Origin: Sulfuricurvum sp.
Lineage (GTDB): Bacteria; Campylobacterota; Campylobacteria; Campylobacterales; Sulfurimonadaceae
NCBI GenBank assembly: GCA_028710885.1
Contig: JAQTTG010000003.1
Span: 1 to 64,000 of the forward strand
DNA: 64,000 bases
Direction: 5' to 3'
Part shown: positions 7,234 through 15,992 of the stretch, piece after piece
How positions within the stretch are numbered: the first letter of the stretch is position 1
How the letters are laid out: each line of letters begins with the position of its first letter
Program-made: the position numbers and the translations under genes
Notes under the pieces: model-generated
What the model saw: only the letters and a program-made list of their open reading frames with translations
What the model was told of the DNA's origin: nothing
Databases searched by the model: none

Positions 7234-10137
7234 ATGACAAAAGTAATGAATAATAACCGCCGCAATTTTCTGAAAGTATCAGGAATGACGGCAGCATTGG
7301 TGGCATCACAAGGTTCACTTTTTGCTAAAACAAATGTAATGTCAGTTGAAAACGGTAAAGATAATTATCCAAACACCAACTACAGTGAAGATATGTATCG
7401 TAATGAGTTCTCTTTTACTTATGGAAAAAAAGAAGAACACGGGTTTGCTTATCACTGTGTAAACTGTCAAGGTAACTGTGCATGGGAAGTTTGGTCTCAC
7501 AATGGTGTTGTTACACGTGAGAACCAATCGGCTCGTTATCCGGTTATCAATGCAAAAATCCCGGACTTTAATCCGCGCGGATGTAATAAAGGGGTTCAGC
7601 ATTCACAGGTAATGTATCAAAAAGACCGTATCCTTTATCCGATGCAACGTGTTGGTGAGCGTGGAGAAGGTAAATGGAAACGTATTAGTTGGGATGAAGC
7701 GGCTGAAGTCGTATGTCAACAAATATTCGATTGTATGACTGATCCTGAACGTGGACCGGATAAATTGATGGTGCATGCTGGTACGGGTCTTTTGACTGAA
7801 GGACGTCGTGCTGCGCCATTACGTTTCTCAACTCAACTTGGTGCAATCCGTATTTACCCATCATCATATCTTGGGGATATGTTTTCGGGTGCTGCGATTG
7901 CGTATGGCGAGGGTAACGTTGGTTGTACATGGGATTTTATGTATAACGTTGACACTGCGGTTATGTGGGGTGGAAATCCGTCGGTTTCACGTATTCCGGA
8001 TGCTCACTTCGTATGGGAAGGGAAATATAATGGTGCAAAAATCATTGTTATTACCCCAGAATTCAATGCAACTGCTAAATCAGCTGATCTATGGATCCCA
8101 GTAAAAGCTGGCTCTGACAATATTCTTGCTATGAGTGTCATTAATGTTATTTTGAATGAAAAACTTTATAAACCTCAATTTATGGAAACATTTACAGATC
8201 TTCCATTTTTAGTAGATGTAGAAACACAAAAAATGATTCGCCGTTCCGATATGGAACATGCAGCGAATGAAGAAGATCATCATAAATTTGAAGAGCAATT
8301 TTACTCCATGAACAAAGTAACTGGTAAAGTAGCTTTGATGCCAGGTAGTGAAGGAAGTTCAATTAAATCACTTCGTCTTGATGAGCAAGGTATTGAACCA
8401 GAGCTTGAGGGAACATGGACCATTACCGATGTAAACGGTAAAAAAATTACTGTCACAACAGTCTTTGAAATGCTAAAAAAATCAGCAGCTAAATTTGCTC
8501 CAGAAGCAACCAAAGAGATTACGGGTGTTCATCCTGATACTGTTCGTCAATTAGCACGTGACATTGCATTGCCTAAAGTTGTTGAAATCACCACAGGATT
8601 CTCGTTAAATAAATATTTTAATGGTGTTATGTCTATTTGGAATATCGCATCTATCTGTGGATTGACTGGGCGCATGGGGCCATATGGCGGATTGAATACT
8701 GAAAATGAGTTTACCCTTTCAGGACTCGGTGCTCTTTCTGGTTTCAGCGGCAAATACAATGCTCGTTTCGGTTCAGGTTTCGTAGGTGAATTCGTATTTG
8801 GCGATGGGATGAAAACTTTTGATCAGTATTTTAGTGATGAAGATGTAAAACGTGCTCAAAACGGAATGTCTAAAAAAGAGTACATGGCAGTAGTATCTGA
8901 AATGCTCGGTCATGGTAAAGACAATAAAGAGAATTTGGATTCTAAGCATGGGAATCAAAATAAACCATGGTGGCAACCAGACTGTGCATTGATTATTGCT
9001 GACTCAAAATTTCGTCGTAATAAAGGCAGTGAATACCGTAAAGCATTCTTGGCTAAAACGAAATTTTTTGGATATGTCGATTACCGTATGTCTGAAGCGG
9101 CACAATTTGCGGACATCTTGCTTCCGGCAAAATCACACTATGAGGTGTATGACCTCCGTACTTCTCCGGGTTATCACCGTTTCACCAACTTGGCACAGCC
9201 AGTTGCTGATCTTAAAAACATCGGTGAAGCGATGGATGAATGGTCAATGTTTACATTCTTGGCTAAAAAAATGGAAGAGCTTGCTAATCGACCACAAAAT
9301 ATCGATAAAGCAAAAGTAAAAGATCATCCTAAATATGCAAAACCTGGGTTCCATGACTTGACTATCTTTCACAAAGAATTTACGAACACAGATGCTGAGT
9401 CTGAAGGTGCCGGTGAAGTTTATCTCGGTACTGATAAAATGGCAGTTCAAGCGGCATTAGAAAAATGTGAGCAATATGAGCCATGGACAATGGAAAAAAT
9501 GTACAAAGTGGGCGGATTCTTGCTTATCAATGAAAAAGCGGCAAAATCTTCACCGTTGTATTCTGACCGTCCATACAGTTCTATGGAGTTCAATCTCTAT
9601 AAATTTGAGCGTCTTGACACATTATCGGGACGTCAAACATTTTATGTTGACCATGATATGTATATCAAACTGGGTGCTGCAACCAATACAGGTATGGAAG
9701 GGATTCGTCCAAAATCGAAAGATTATCCATATGTATTCATGACTCCGCATGCGCGTTGGTCAATTCACTCGAACTATAAAACATCTCGTACCCTTCTACG
9801 TCTTCAACGTGGTCAACCTGCTATTCAGGTTAATCGTGTAGTTGCAGAAGCTAAAGGGATTAAAGATGGAGATACTATTCGTATTTTCAATGCTTTAGGC
9901 GAATTTTTTGCAATGGCGAAACTCTCTTCTTCTGCACCGGCTGATGGCTTGGTAATGGAACATGGATGGGAACCGTTTATGTATAAAATGAACAAAGGGC
10001 ACAATGAAGTTGTTCCAACATCATTGAATCTACTTGAAATGGCTGATGGATGGGGGCACTTGAAATTTGGTGGCCTTTGGGACGGTAACCAGTACGCATA
10101 TGATGGCGCCGTGAACTACGAAAAAGCAAACGTGTAA
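7234..10137 (+). CDS. Type II DMSO-reductase family molybdoenzyme, catalytic alpha subunit
   Basis: A 967-residue molybdenum bis-MGD oxidoreductase, exported folded by Tat (NNRRNFLKVSGM near the N-terminus). It belongs to the type II branch (nitrate, selenate, chlorate, DMS and ethylbenzene enzymes). The FS0 cluster motif is H-x3-C-x3-C ... PRGCNKG, as in NarG, with the first ligand histidine (YHCVNCQGNC). Asp215 in SSYLGDM is the likely Mo ligand. Length and order match SerA, DdhA and EbdA. An extra cysteine follows the ligand histidine. The substrate cannot be read from sequence. A rhodanese partner and a sulfur-oxidiser host suggest polysulfide, thiosulfate or a related compound, but oxyanions or hydrocarbons are possible. 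Confidence 0.9.
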   Translation: MTKVMNNNRRNFLKVSGMTAALVASQGSLFAKTNVMSVENGKDNYPNTNYSEDMYRNEFSFTYGKKEEHGFAYHCVNCQGNCAWEVWSHNGVVTRENQSARYPVINAKIPDFNPRGCNKGVQHSQVMYQKDRILYPMQRVGERGEGKWKRISWDEAAEVVCQQIFDCMTDPERGPDKLMVHAGTGLLTEGRRAAPLRFSTQLGAIRIYPSSYLGDMFSGAAIAYGEGNVGCTWDFMYNVDTAVMWGGNPSVSRIPDAHFVWEGKYNGAKIIVITPEFNATAKSADLWIPVKAGSDNILAMSVINVILNEKLYKPQFMETFTDLPFLVDVETQKMIRRSDMEHAANEEDHHKFEEQFYSMNKVTGKVALMPGSEGSSIKSLRLDEQGIEPELEGTWTITDVNGKKITVTTVFEMLKKSAAKFAPEATKEITGVHPDTVRQLARDIALPKVVEITTGFSLNKYFNGVMSIWNIASICGLTGRMGPYGGLNTENEFTLSGLGALSGFSGKYNARFGSGFVGEFVFGDGMKTFDQYFSDEDVKRAQNGMSKKEYMAVVSEMLGHGKDNKENLDSKHGNQNKPWWQPDCALIIADSKFRRNKGSEYRKAFLAKTKFFGYVDYRMSEAAQFADILLPAKSHYEVYDLRTSPGYHRFTNLAQPVADLKNIGEAMDEWSMFTFLAKKMEELANRPQNIDKAKVKDHPKYAKPGFHDLTIFHKEFTNTDAESEGAGEVYLGTDKMAVQAALEKCEQYEPWTMEKMYKVGGFLLINEKAAKSSPLYSDRPYSSMEFNLYKFERLDTLSGRQTFYVDHDMYIKLGAATNTGMEGIRPKSKDYPYVFMTPHARWSIHSNYKTSRTLLRLQRGQPAIQVNRVVAEAKGIKDGDTIRIFNALGEFFAMAKLSSSAPADGLVMEHGWEPFMYKMNKGHNEVVPTSLNLLEMADGWGHLKFGGLWDGNQYAYDGAVNYEKANV

Positions 10138-10146
10138 GGGGTATAG

Positions 10147-11232
10147 ATGTCTAAAAGACAATTAGCAATGGTAATGGACCTGAACAAATGTATCGGGTGC
10201 CAAACATGTACCGTAGCATGTAAAACGCAATGGACGAACCGTAATGGTCGTGAGTATATGTACTGGAATAACGTTGAGACGTATCCAGGTACAGGTTATC
10301 CTAAAAATTGGATGGAACTTGGCGGCGGATTTGATGCTGCCGGCGATCTCCAACCGGGTGTGATCCCTAATCTTGAAGCTGATTATGGGGTACCTTGGGA
10401 TTATAACTATGAGTCTTTGATGGGTGGAGCAAGTTTCCGTCCAAATGTTGAGCCAACTTGGGGACCTAACTGGGATGAAGACCAAGGTGCTGGAGCATTC
10501 CCTCAAGACAACTATTTCTTTTACTTGCCACGTATTTGTAATCACTGTACAAATCCGGGCTGTTTGAGTGCGTGTCCACGTGATGCGATCTTTAAACGTG
10601 AAGAAGACGGTGTTGTTTTGGTTGACTTGGATCGTTGTCAAGGGTACCGCTATTGTATCGCGGGATGTCCTTACAAAAAAATCTATTTCAACCCGAAAAT
10701 CTCTAAATCAGAGAAATGTATCCTTTGTTTCCCACGTATTGAGCAAGGATTACCGCCTGCATGTGCGCAACAATGTGTCGGACGTATCCGTTTCGTAGGG
10801 TTCTTGGATGATGAAGATTCACAAGTGTATAAATTGGTTCATAAATATAAAGTAGCGTTAGGTCTTCGTTCTGATTATGGTACTCAACCAAACGTTTACT
10901 ATATACCTCCGACCGAATCTCCTGCTAAATTTGATGCAGAAGGTAAAATTATCGAAGGTTCAACGCGTCTTCCAATCGAAGAACTTGAAAAATTGTTTGG
11001 TCCTGCGGTTCATGATTCAATTGCAACATTGAAAGCTGAGATGAAAAAACGTAAAGAGACCGGTGTAAGTGAATTGTTGGATTTATTGATTGCATATCAA
11101 CACTCTGATATGTTCCGTCTTGACAATAATTACTATCAACAAGTAGCGAAAGAGAACAAACGCAATCCATTGGCACCAGTCGATACGCGTTATGTAGCTG
11201 GTAAATTTACAAAAGCTGGAGGGCACATCTAA
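10147..11232 (+). CDS. Type II molybdoenzyme beta subunit, four Fe-S clusters
   Basis: A 361-residue electron-transfer subunit of the NarH/DdhB/EbdB type. Four cysteine groups are visible: CIGCQTCTVACKTQW near residue 15, CNHCTNPGCLSACPRDA near 138, CQGYRYCIAGCPYKK near 165 and CILCFPRIEQGLPPACAQQC near 190. In the third group a tyrosine replaces one cysteine, as in DMS and ethylbenzene dehydrogenase (tryptophan in NarH), which gives a 3Fe-4S cluster. There is no signal peptide; it should be carried across the membrane with the alpha subunit. It starts 9 bases after alpha and overlaps the gamma start (TAATG). Confidence 0.92.
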   Translation: MSKRQLAMVMDLNKCIGCQTCTVACKTQWTNRNGREYMYWNNVETYPGTGYPKNWMELGGGFDAAGDLQPGVIPNLEADYGVPWDYNYESLMGGASFRPNVEPTWGPNWDEDQGAGAFPQDNYFFYLPRICNHCTNPGCLSACPRDAIFKREEDGVVLVDLDRCQGYRYCIAGCPYKKIYFNPKISKSEKCILCFPRIEQGLPPACAQQCVGRIRFVGFLDDEDSQVYKLVHKYKVALGLRSDYGTQPNVYYIPPTESPAKFDAEGKIIEGSTRLPIEELEKLFGPAVHDSIATLKAEMKKRKETGVSELLDLLIAYQHSDMFRLDNNYYQQVAKENKRNPLAPVDTRYVAGKFTKAGGHI

Positions 11233-12434
11233 TGAAAAAGATTCTTACTTCTATTCTTTCATTGGGACTTGCTTGTTCTGCTGCTTTGGCAGCAGATGCA
11301 CCAGTAAATGCACTCAAGGTAACAGATAGTCTTGATGGTATTACAGCTGATTCTGCTTTGTGGTCAAAAGCAAAATTTTCAGAGGTGACCCTTTATCCAC
11401 AAACAGCTCTTAAAATGAATGATAAAAAAGCTAATGATATGAATGCGGCTGATAAAGCTAAAAAAGCTGAAGTTGCTGCTTTGTATGATGGTAAAAATAT
11501 TGCATTAATGGTTAAATGGGCTGATGGAACCAAAAACATTCAGGGTTCTTATTCTTCTGATACCTACAGTGACGGTTTCGCGGTACAGTTTGCAGGTACT
11601 ACTAAAAAAGCTGAGCCGCTTCCATATATTGGGATGGGTTCTGAAGGTCGTCCAGTTATAGTACATCTTCAAAAAGCTACGGCAAGTGTATATGAGCCAA
11701 ATGGAAATAAAGATGTTGAAACACAAGTAAATCGCAATCAAACTAATTTGTTTGGTCAAGAATTGAAAGATTACGATGCTAAAGTGGCTTCTTTGGCAAA
11801 AACTGATTATGAACGTGTTTTTACAGCGCAAGGGTTCCGTTCTTTGACTGAAATCAAAGACGGTTCTGCTAAATCGTCTGCAAGTATGACATATGGGACA
11901 AACGGTTGGAGCGGAACACTTAGTCGCCCTCTTAATGATGATTACATAAAAAGTAACGGAACCGTACCTGTCGCAATTGCAGTATGGGATGGTTCTAAAA
12001 ATGGACGTGATGGTTTGAAAAACCTCTCTTCATGGGTTGCTGTGAATCTTGAGGGGATGAAGCCTGATGCTAAGCGTTTGGGTGAAATCACTGAAGTATC
12101 CAAAGGAGATGCGGCAAAAGGTAAAGAAGCATTAGCAACAAATGGTTGTAATGGTTGTCACCAAATAACCGCAGAAGATCCTGCAAGCGTCATGGCCCCT
12201 TCATTGAAAAATGTTGGTGGATATTCAACTGTTGCGTATCTTCGTGAGTCAATCTTAAAACCTTCTGCGGTTGTTGTACCAGGTTATAATCGTAATGCGC
12301 ACAGTAATACACCTTGGTATACAATTGAAAAAGGTAAACGCATTTCTGCGATGACTGATTACAGTTTTCTGGATAAAAAGACGGTAGAAGATATCGTTGC
12401 GTACCTCAAAACTCTCAAAGCGGAGGTAGAATAA
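11232..12434 (+). CDS. Molybdoenzyme gamma subunit fused to cytochrome c domain
   Basis: A 400-residue periplasmic heme protein (Sec signal 1-20, ending LAA). Residues 25-280 resemble the heme b gamma subunits of ethylbenzene and DMS dehydrogenases (EB_dh family), with typical strands such as NIALMVKWADGTKN and GWSGTLSRPLNDD. Residues 290-400 form a class I cytochrome c with CNGCH near residue 310 and a possible distal methionine in ISAMTDYSF near 375. Known gamma subunits of this family normally lack this second domain. The fusion suggests that electrons pass alpha-beta-heme b-heme c and then to a soluble or membrane cytochrome. The stop overlaps the next start (TAATG). Confidence 0.85.
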   Translation: MKKILTSILSLGLACSAALAADAPVNALKVTDSLDGITADSALWSKAKFSEVTLYPQTALKMNDKKANDMNAADKAKKAEVAALYDGKNIALMVKWADGTKNIQGSYSSDTYSDGFAVQFAGTTKKAEPLPYIGMGSEGRPVIVHLQKATASVYEPNGNKDVETQVNRNQTNLFGQELKDYDAKVASLAKTDYERVFTAQGFRSLTEIKDGSAKSSASMTYGTNGWSGTLSRPLNDDYIKSNGTVPVAIAVWDGSKNGRDGLKNLSSWVAVNLEGMKPDAKRLGEITEVSKGDAAKGKEALATNGCNGCHQITAEDPASVMAPSLKNVGGYSTVAYLRESILKPSAVVVPGYNRNAHSNTPWYTIEKGKRISAMTDYSFLDKKTVEDIVAYLKTLKAEVE

Positions 12435-12838
12435 TGAAAAAAGTAGCAATACTATGTGCTGCACTCGTTTTCAGCGCTTTTGCAGCTGAACCGGAAGGGC
12501 AAGAGTTTGAAGGTCTTTTAACAACGCCTGGATGTGCTGCAGAAGGTGCATTTGCTGATTGTTATTTGGAAAATTATAGCTGTGGTTCAGATGGATGTTT
12601 TAAAAAATCTGAAGCAGGCTCAATGAAAAAAGTGCCTTTAGCTTTATTCCAACAAAACACAGGGAAAGTGTATGTTGTGGATACGGCTAAGTTGAAAGTA
12701 TCAGAGCTTGGTGAAGGAATGAATAAAAATGGTGTCGTTATTGTTGGTGTACTCGATGAAGCGACCAATACTATTCACGCAACAGAGTTTAAAGCTCCAC
12801 CACCACCGAAAAAGTCATTTTTTAAAGGGTGTTTATAG
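12434..12838 (+). CDS. Small secreted protein of the molybdoenzyme operon
   Basis: A 134-residue exported protein (signal peptide 1-17, ending AFA) that I do not recognise. The mature part has four cysteines in TPGCAAEGAFADCYLENYSCGSDGCF and one near the C-terminus (KGCL), plus a short proline stretch (APPPPKK). It is translationally coupled to the gamma subunit and is the last gene before a hairpin, so it probably belongs to the complex or its assembly. Disulfides or a metal site are possible. Confidence 0.7.
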   Translation: MKKVAILCAALVFSAFAAEPEGQEFEGLLTTPGCAAEGAFADCYLENYSCGSDGCFKKSEAGSMKKVPLALFQQNTGKVYVVDTAKLKVSELGEGMNKNGVVIVGVLDEATNTIHATEFKAPPPPKKSFFKGCL

Positions 12839-12845
12839 CACCAAT

Positions 12846-12866
12846 CTAGCCCCTGTTCGGGGTTAG
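12846..12866 (+). terminator. Hairpin after structural molybdoenzyme genes
   Basis: CTAGCCCC (12846-12853) pairs with GGGGTTAG (12859-12866) around TGTTC, followed by a T-rich stretch (TTATTTT at 12871-12877). It can end or attenuate transcription before the chaperone gene 70 bases on, lowering TorD and ferredoxin relative to the structural subunits. Confidence 0.65.
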
Positions 12867-12937
12867 CTAATTATTTTAACTTTGCTGTCTCAAAGTCCTC
12901 ATATGACACAATCCCGTACTCTTTTTAGGAACTGTTT

Positions 12938-13507
12938 ATGAATAATGAATACCGTCTATATATTTATGCATTTTTATCGCGCGTAATGAGTGATATCCCT
13001 GACCGTCGTTTTATCCATGATCTCAAAAATAATGATGCATTATTAGAGATTATTGGTGAAGAGACACAATGTTGGGCCAATGATAATGATGTTGAGGTAT
13101 TGTATGATGCATTAAATATTGATTACAGTTCAATGTTTATTCTTAATACACAGCCAGTGGAATCGTTTGTTTTAGATGCTAAAAATGAAACACTTGTAGG
13201 TTTGCAAAACCCTGTTATGGCATTTTATTTTACACACGGTTTTGAAGTGAATATGGATCAAACTCAGATTATGGCTCCAGACCATCTCTCGATTGAGTTT
13301 GCATTTATGCAAACGTTAATTTATCGTAATGAAATTAAGCCTCAGTCTGAATTTTTAGAACAGCATCTAATCCCATGGGTAATCCCTTACATGATGGGAA
13401 TGAAGAGCATGGCTGATACCCCATTTTATCGAGATATTTGTGATTTTATCGTAGAGTTTTTAAGTGCTGATTATGAATATTTATCACAAGGCGGGATAAA
13501 TGGGTAA
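12938..13507 (+). CDS. TorD/DmsD-family molybdoenzyme chaperone
   Basis: A 189-residue all-helical cytoplasmic protein resembling the TorD/NarJ/DmsD chaperones. These bind the Tat signal or apo-form of molybdoenzymes and help insert the cofactor before export. The first third (YRLYIYAFLSRVMSDIPDRRF) and the region MAPDHLSIEFAFMQTL, the family's PDHI/L-x2-EL-like element, support this. The length is typical. It follows the structural genes behind a hairpin and overlaps the polyferredoxin gene by 8 bases. Confidence 0.82.
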   Translation: MNNEYRLYIYAFLSRVMSDIPDRRFIHDLKNNDALLEIIGEETQCWANDNDVEVLYDALNIDYSSMFILNTQPVESFVLDAKNETLVGLQNPVMAFYFTHGFEVNMDQTQIMAPDHLSIEFAFMQTLIYRNEIKPQSEFLEQHLIPWVIPYMMGMKSMADTPFYRDICDFIVEFLSADYEYLSQGGING

Positions 13508-14582
13508 TATTAATTTTATTCAAAAAAGCAATCTTTTTAGTTATACCGCAACACGATGTTTACGAAATGAGTATTATCATAATGATTGCAATATTTGCAT
13601 CGATTTATGCCCAAAGGGGGCTTTTCATATCGTTCGTAATAAGCTTACATTGTTTGAAAATGAGTGCGTAGGGTGTGCAGGATGTATCGGAAGTTGTCCT
13701 ACGGAAGCATTAGAGATCGAAAGCTTTGATCCAAATGGATTTTCGGCTGCATATCAGCATCAGAATGAAGTAACGCTTTCTTGTAAAACTTCTACTCCTT
13801 GTTTGGGAATATTTGATGTTGAACATTATATTGTTATGACATTGCGAGGAGATAAAAGTGTCGAATGTGATTTAAGTCATTGTGCAGGATGCGTTTTAAA
13901 TGAAACAGGCACTCTATATGGCTCAATTCGTGAAAAGATAGACGGAGCAAACCTTTTTTTAGAACAAATTGGGAGTGAACATCGAATTAAAACTATTGAA
14001 ATTAAAGAGGAAGAGAATGAGCGTAGAGCACTTTTTCGTAAAGGTTTTGATAGGGTAAAAGAATCGATTGCCAAAGAAGAAACGAACCTTTCAATGACAA
14101 CGGCACATCATAAATTGCCCGATATGAAAATGCCACTTAAGCGGGTATTGCTCAAAAATTCACTCAAAGAATGGACATCTCGATTAACTCAAACGACATT
14201 TGAAACATCTACTTCGTTGTTTTTTAATAAACAAATAGACTTTAAAAGTTGTACAAATTGTGGAGAATGCACTCAGTTTTGTCCAACAGATGCACTTTTC
14301 CCAACATCAGATAAACAAGGGATCTTTTTTGCGCAAGGTAAATGTATTGGATGCGGTATCTGCGAAGATATATGCAAACCAAACGCCATTACTGCCAAAG
14401 AAGGGTATGATTTAATAAGTATTGCATTTGATCGGGCAGAGCAAATGGTTCACTACGAGATGGTAACGTGTCATGAGTGCCGCTGTCCGTATCCGTATAA
14501 AGGTGGCGATCCGATTTGTGATCGTTGTTCCAGCTTCACAACACAGTTTTCAAATATGTTCACGATGGCGAAAGATTTGTAA
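13500..14582 (+). CDS. Cytoplasmic polyferredoxin with four 4Fe-4S motifs
   Basis: A 360-residue iron-sulfur protein without signal peptide. Cysteine groups: DCNICIDLCPKGA (about 32), CVGCAGCIGSCPTEA (about 59), CTNCGECTQFCPTDA (about 250) and CIGCGICEDICKPNA (about 283). A C-terminal knuckle CHECRCPYPYKGGDPICDRC (about 323-342) looks zinc- or rubredoxin-like. Between the ferredoxin pairs lies a region with further cysteines (CKTSTPC, CDLSHCAGC) that may bind another cluster. Its overlap with the TorD gene suggests a role in maturation of, or electron supply to, the molybdoenzyme. Confidence 0.82.
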   Translation: MGNINFIQKSNLFSYTATRCLRNEYYHNDCNICIDLCPKGAFHIVRNKLTLFENECVGCAGCIGSCPTEALEIESFDPNGFSAAYQHQNEVTLSCKTSTPCLGIFDVEHYIVMTLRGDKSVECDLSHCAGCVLNETGTLYGSIREKIDGANLFLEQIGSEHRIKTIEIKEEENERRALFRKGFDRVKESIAKEETNLSMTTAHHKLPDMKMPLKRVLLKNSLKEWTSRLTQTTFETSTSLFFNKQIDFKSCTNCGECTQFCPTDALFPTSDKQGIFFAQGKCIGCGICEDICKPNAITAKEGYDLISIAFDRAEQMVHYEMVTCHECRCPYPYKGGDPICDRCSSFTTQFSNMFTMAKDL

Positions 14583-14600
14583 GCTACTTTTGTTATATAG

Positions 14601-14660
14601 GCCACCCGAACAAAGTCCGGCTGGCTACGCTAACGCTGAGTTTGCTTCAGCAGTAGGCTC
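14601..14660. repeat. Two adjacent imperfect palindromes between convergent genes
   Basis: GCCACCCGAAC (14601-14611) pairs with GTCCGGCTGGC (14615-14625) at 9 of 11 positions. Immediately after, GCTGA (14635-14639) pairs with TCAGC (14647-14651). The GC-rich double hairpin contrasts with the AT-rich surroundings and lies between convergent genes, so it may be a terminator pair or a copy of a dispersed REP-like element. No second copy was seen in this window. Confidence 0.45.
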
Positions 14661-14661
14661 A

Positions 14662-15711
14662 TTATTTTTTGTCCATTGCCTCTTTTGCACCTTTGATTGC
14701 CCCTTGCATAGTCGATTTTGCGACACTCCATGCACGTGTACCCATTGCTTTTGCTTCTTGAGCCGATTTTGACTTGAGCAATTTATTACCGCGTTCTGTA
14801 ACCCCTTTTTTGATTTTTGCAAGCCGGGTTCTAAGCAACTCGACAGTTTCTTTGGAGAGGTGTTTTAGCTCATCTGAATTCGAAGAGATCTCATTGTTGA
14901 TTGTTTGAAGTTGAGAAATTAAAACCGGATCATTATGTGCAAGCAAACCGTGTATGATCTGCGTATAGAGGGTTTCAACATTATCAAGTTCAACTTCAAT
15001 CGTTTTGTATTCATCTCGGTAAAGAGCTTTTACCTCTTCTGGAACATACAGAAGATATTGACGAAATTTTTCGATCGAACGTATCAATGCGCTATGGATA
15101 CCGCGTAATGTTCCACGCAGAATAGTATCAGCTTGATTTGGAGTGGCCTCCGCGATATTGAGCGCATTTTGGAGGATGCTGGCAAGTATGCGGCGAATAC
15201 GAGTAGCGTTTAGAATATTAGCATTAAGGGCTGTGAATGTAATCTCTTTAATGATTTCTTCGAGAGTTTCTTCAGTATCAGAACCTTTTTCAAGCGTTGT
15301 AATGATGGCACTTTCGGTAATCTCTTCGAGAATTTCTAGTAGATCAATCGATTGGAGTTTTACCTGATGAAGTTTTTCTAATGTTTCATCGTTGCCGGAC
15401 AAATGTTTTTCCAACGCATTGTAGAGGTTATATTTGAGATGTTGCAACTCTTCGCTTTTGCGGGCGATTTGTCGCTCAATCCGCTCTTTTTGTGCTATTA
15501 AGTCTTCAAGTTCTCCATAAAGGGTATGGCCCTCTTCCTCAATCATAGCACCGGTAAAAATACGAAGCTCTTGTTGTGAGAGGGCATGAGGAGAGGTCGC
15601 CCATTCAGTTGAAAGTGCGTCGATCATAGTGGATACTTTTACTTCAATTTCATTGCCTGTAATAGTGTTATAGCGACTTTTAATGTCACGTTTAAACGTT
15701 TCGAGATTCAT
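14662..15711 (-). CDS. Unknown cytoplasmic coiled-coil protein
   Basis: A 349-residue protein, almost entirely helical and rich in Glu, Lys and Leu, with long heptad-like stretches such as LEDLIAQKERIERQIARKSEELQHLKYN. The C-terminus turns alanine/lysine-rich (AIKGAKEAMDKK), like an amphipathic or DNA-associated tail. There is no signal peptide, TM segment or cysteine. I do not recognise the family. It starts 11 bases after the DUF493 gene, probably in the moaC transcript. Confidence 0.7.
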   Translation of the reverse strand: MNLETFKRDIKSRYNTITGNEIEVKVSTMIDALSTEWATSPHALSQQELRIFTGAMIEEEGHTLYGELEDLIAQKERIERQIARKSEELQHLKYNLYNALEKHLSGNDETLEKLHQVKLQSIDLLEILEEITESAIITTLEKGSDTEETLEEIIKEITFTALNANILNATRIRRILASILQNALNIAEATPNQADTILRGTLRGIHSALIRSIEKFRQYLLYVPEEVKALYRDEYKTIEVELDNVETLYTQIIHGLLAHNDPVLISQLQTINNEISSNSDELKHLSKETVELLRTRLAKIKKGVTERGNKLLKSKSAQEAKAMGTRAWSVAKSTMQGAIKGAKEAMDKK

Positions 15712-15722
15712 AATGAGTTCCT

Positions 15723-15992
15723 TTATAAGACCATCTTGATGTGAGGGTGTGATTTAAGTGTTTCGAAAAAATAAGTTCTTTCGTCTTCATTATGGACTAA
15801 TAATTCTAAGTTCATGCTGATGTATTTTCCACCCTTGCTTGTATTTGAGGGATTAAGTGAATAGGGGCGTTCCATAAATATTTCCATTGCCGCAATTTCT
15901 ATCCCTGCACGTTCGTAGGCAACAACTTTATAACACCAGTTACATGGGTATTCAAGCTCAAGCTTTTGAGTTATTTCGTTGATAATCTCCAC
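15723..15992 (-). CDS. DUF493 (YbeD-like) small protein
   Basis: An 89-residue cytoplasmic protein of the DUF493/YbeD type, an ACT-like fold of unknown role. It contains [14 protein letters not shown] and ends [36 protein letters not shown], a typical family end. I choose a GTG start at 15992 because AGGAGGG lies 4 bases before it and the coding frame upstream overlaps moaC without family likeness. This gives a 35-base overlap with the end of moaC in another frame. Conserved cysteines (CNWC) are unusual for the family. Confidence 0.78.
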   Translation of the reverse strand: MEIINEITQKLELEYPCNWCYKVVAYERAGIEIAAMEIFMERPYSLNPSNTSKGGKYISMNLELLVHNEDERTYFFETLKSHPHIKMVL

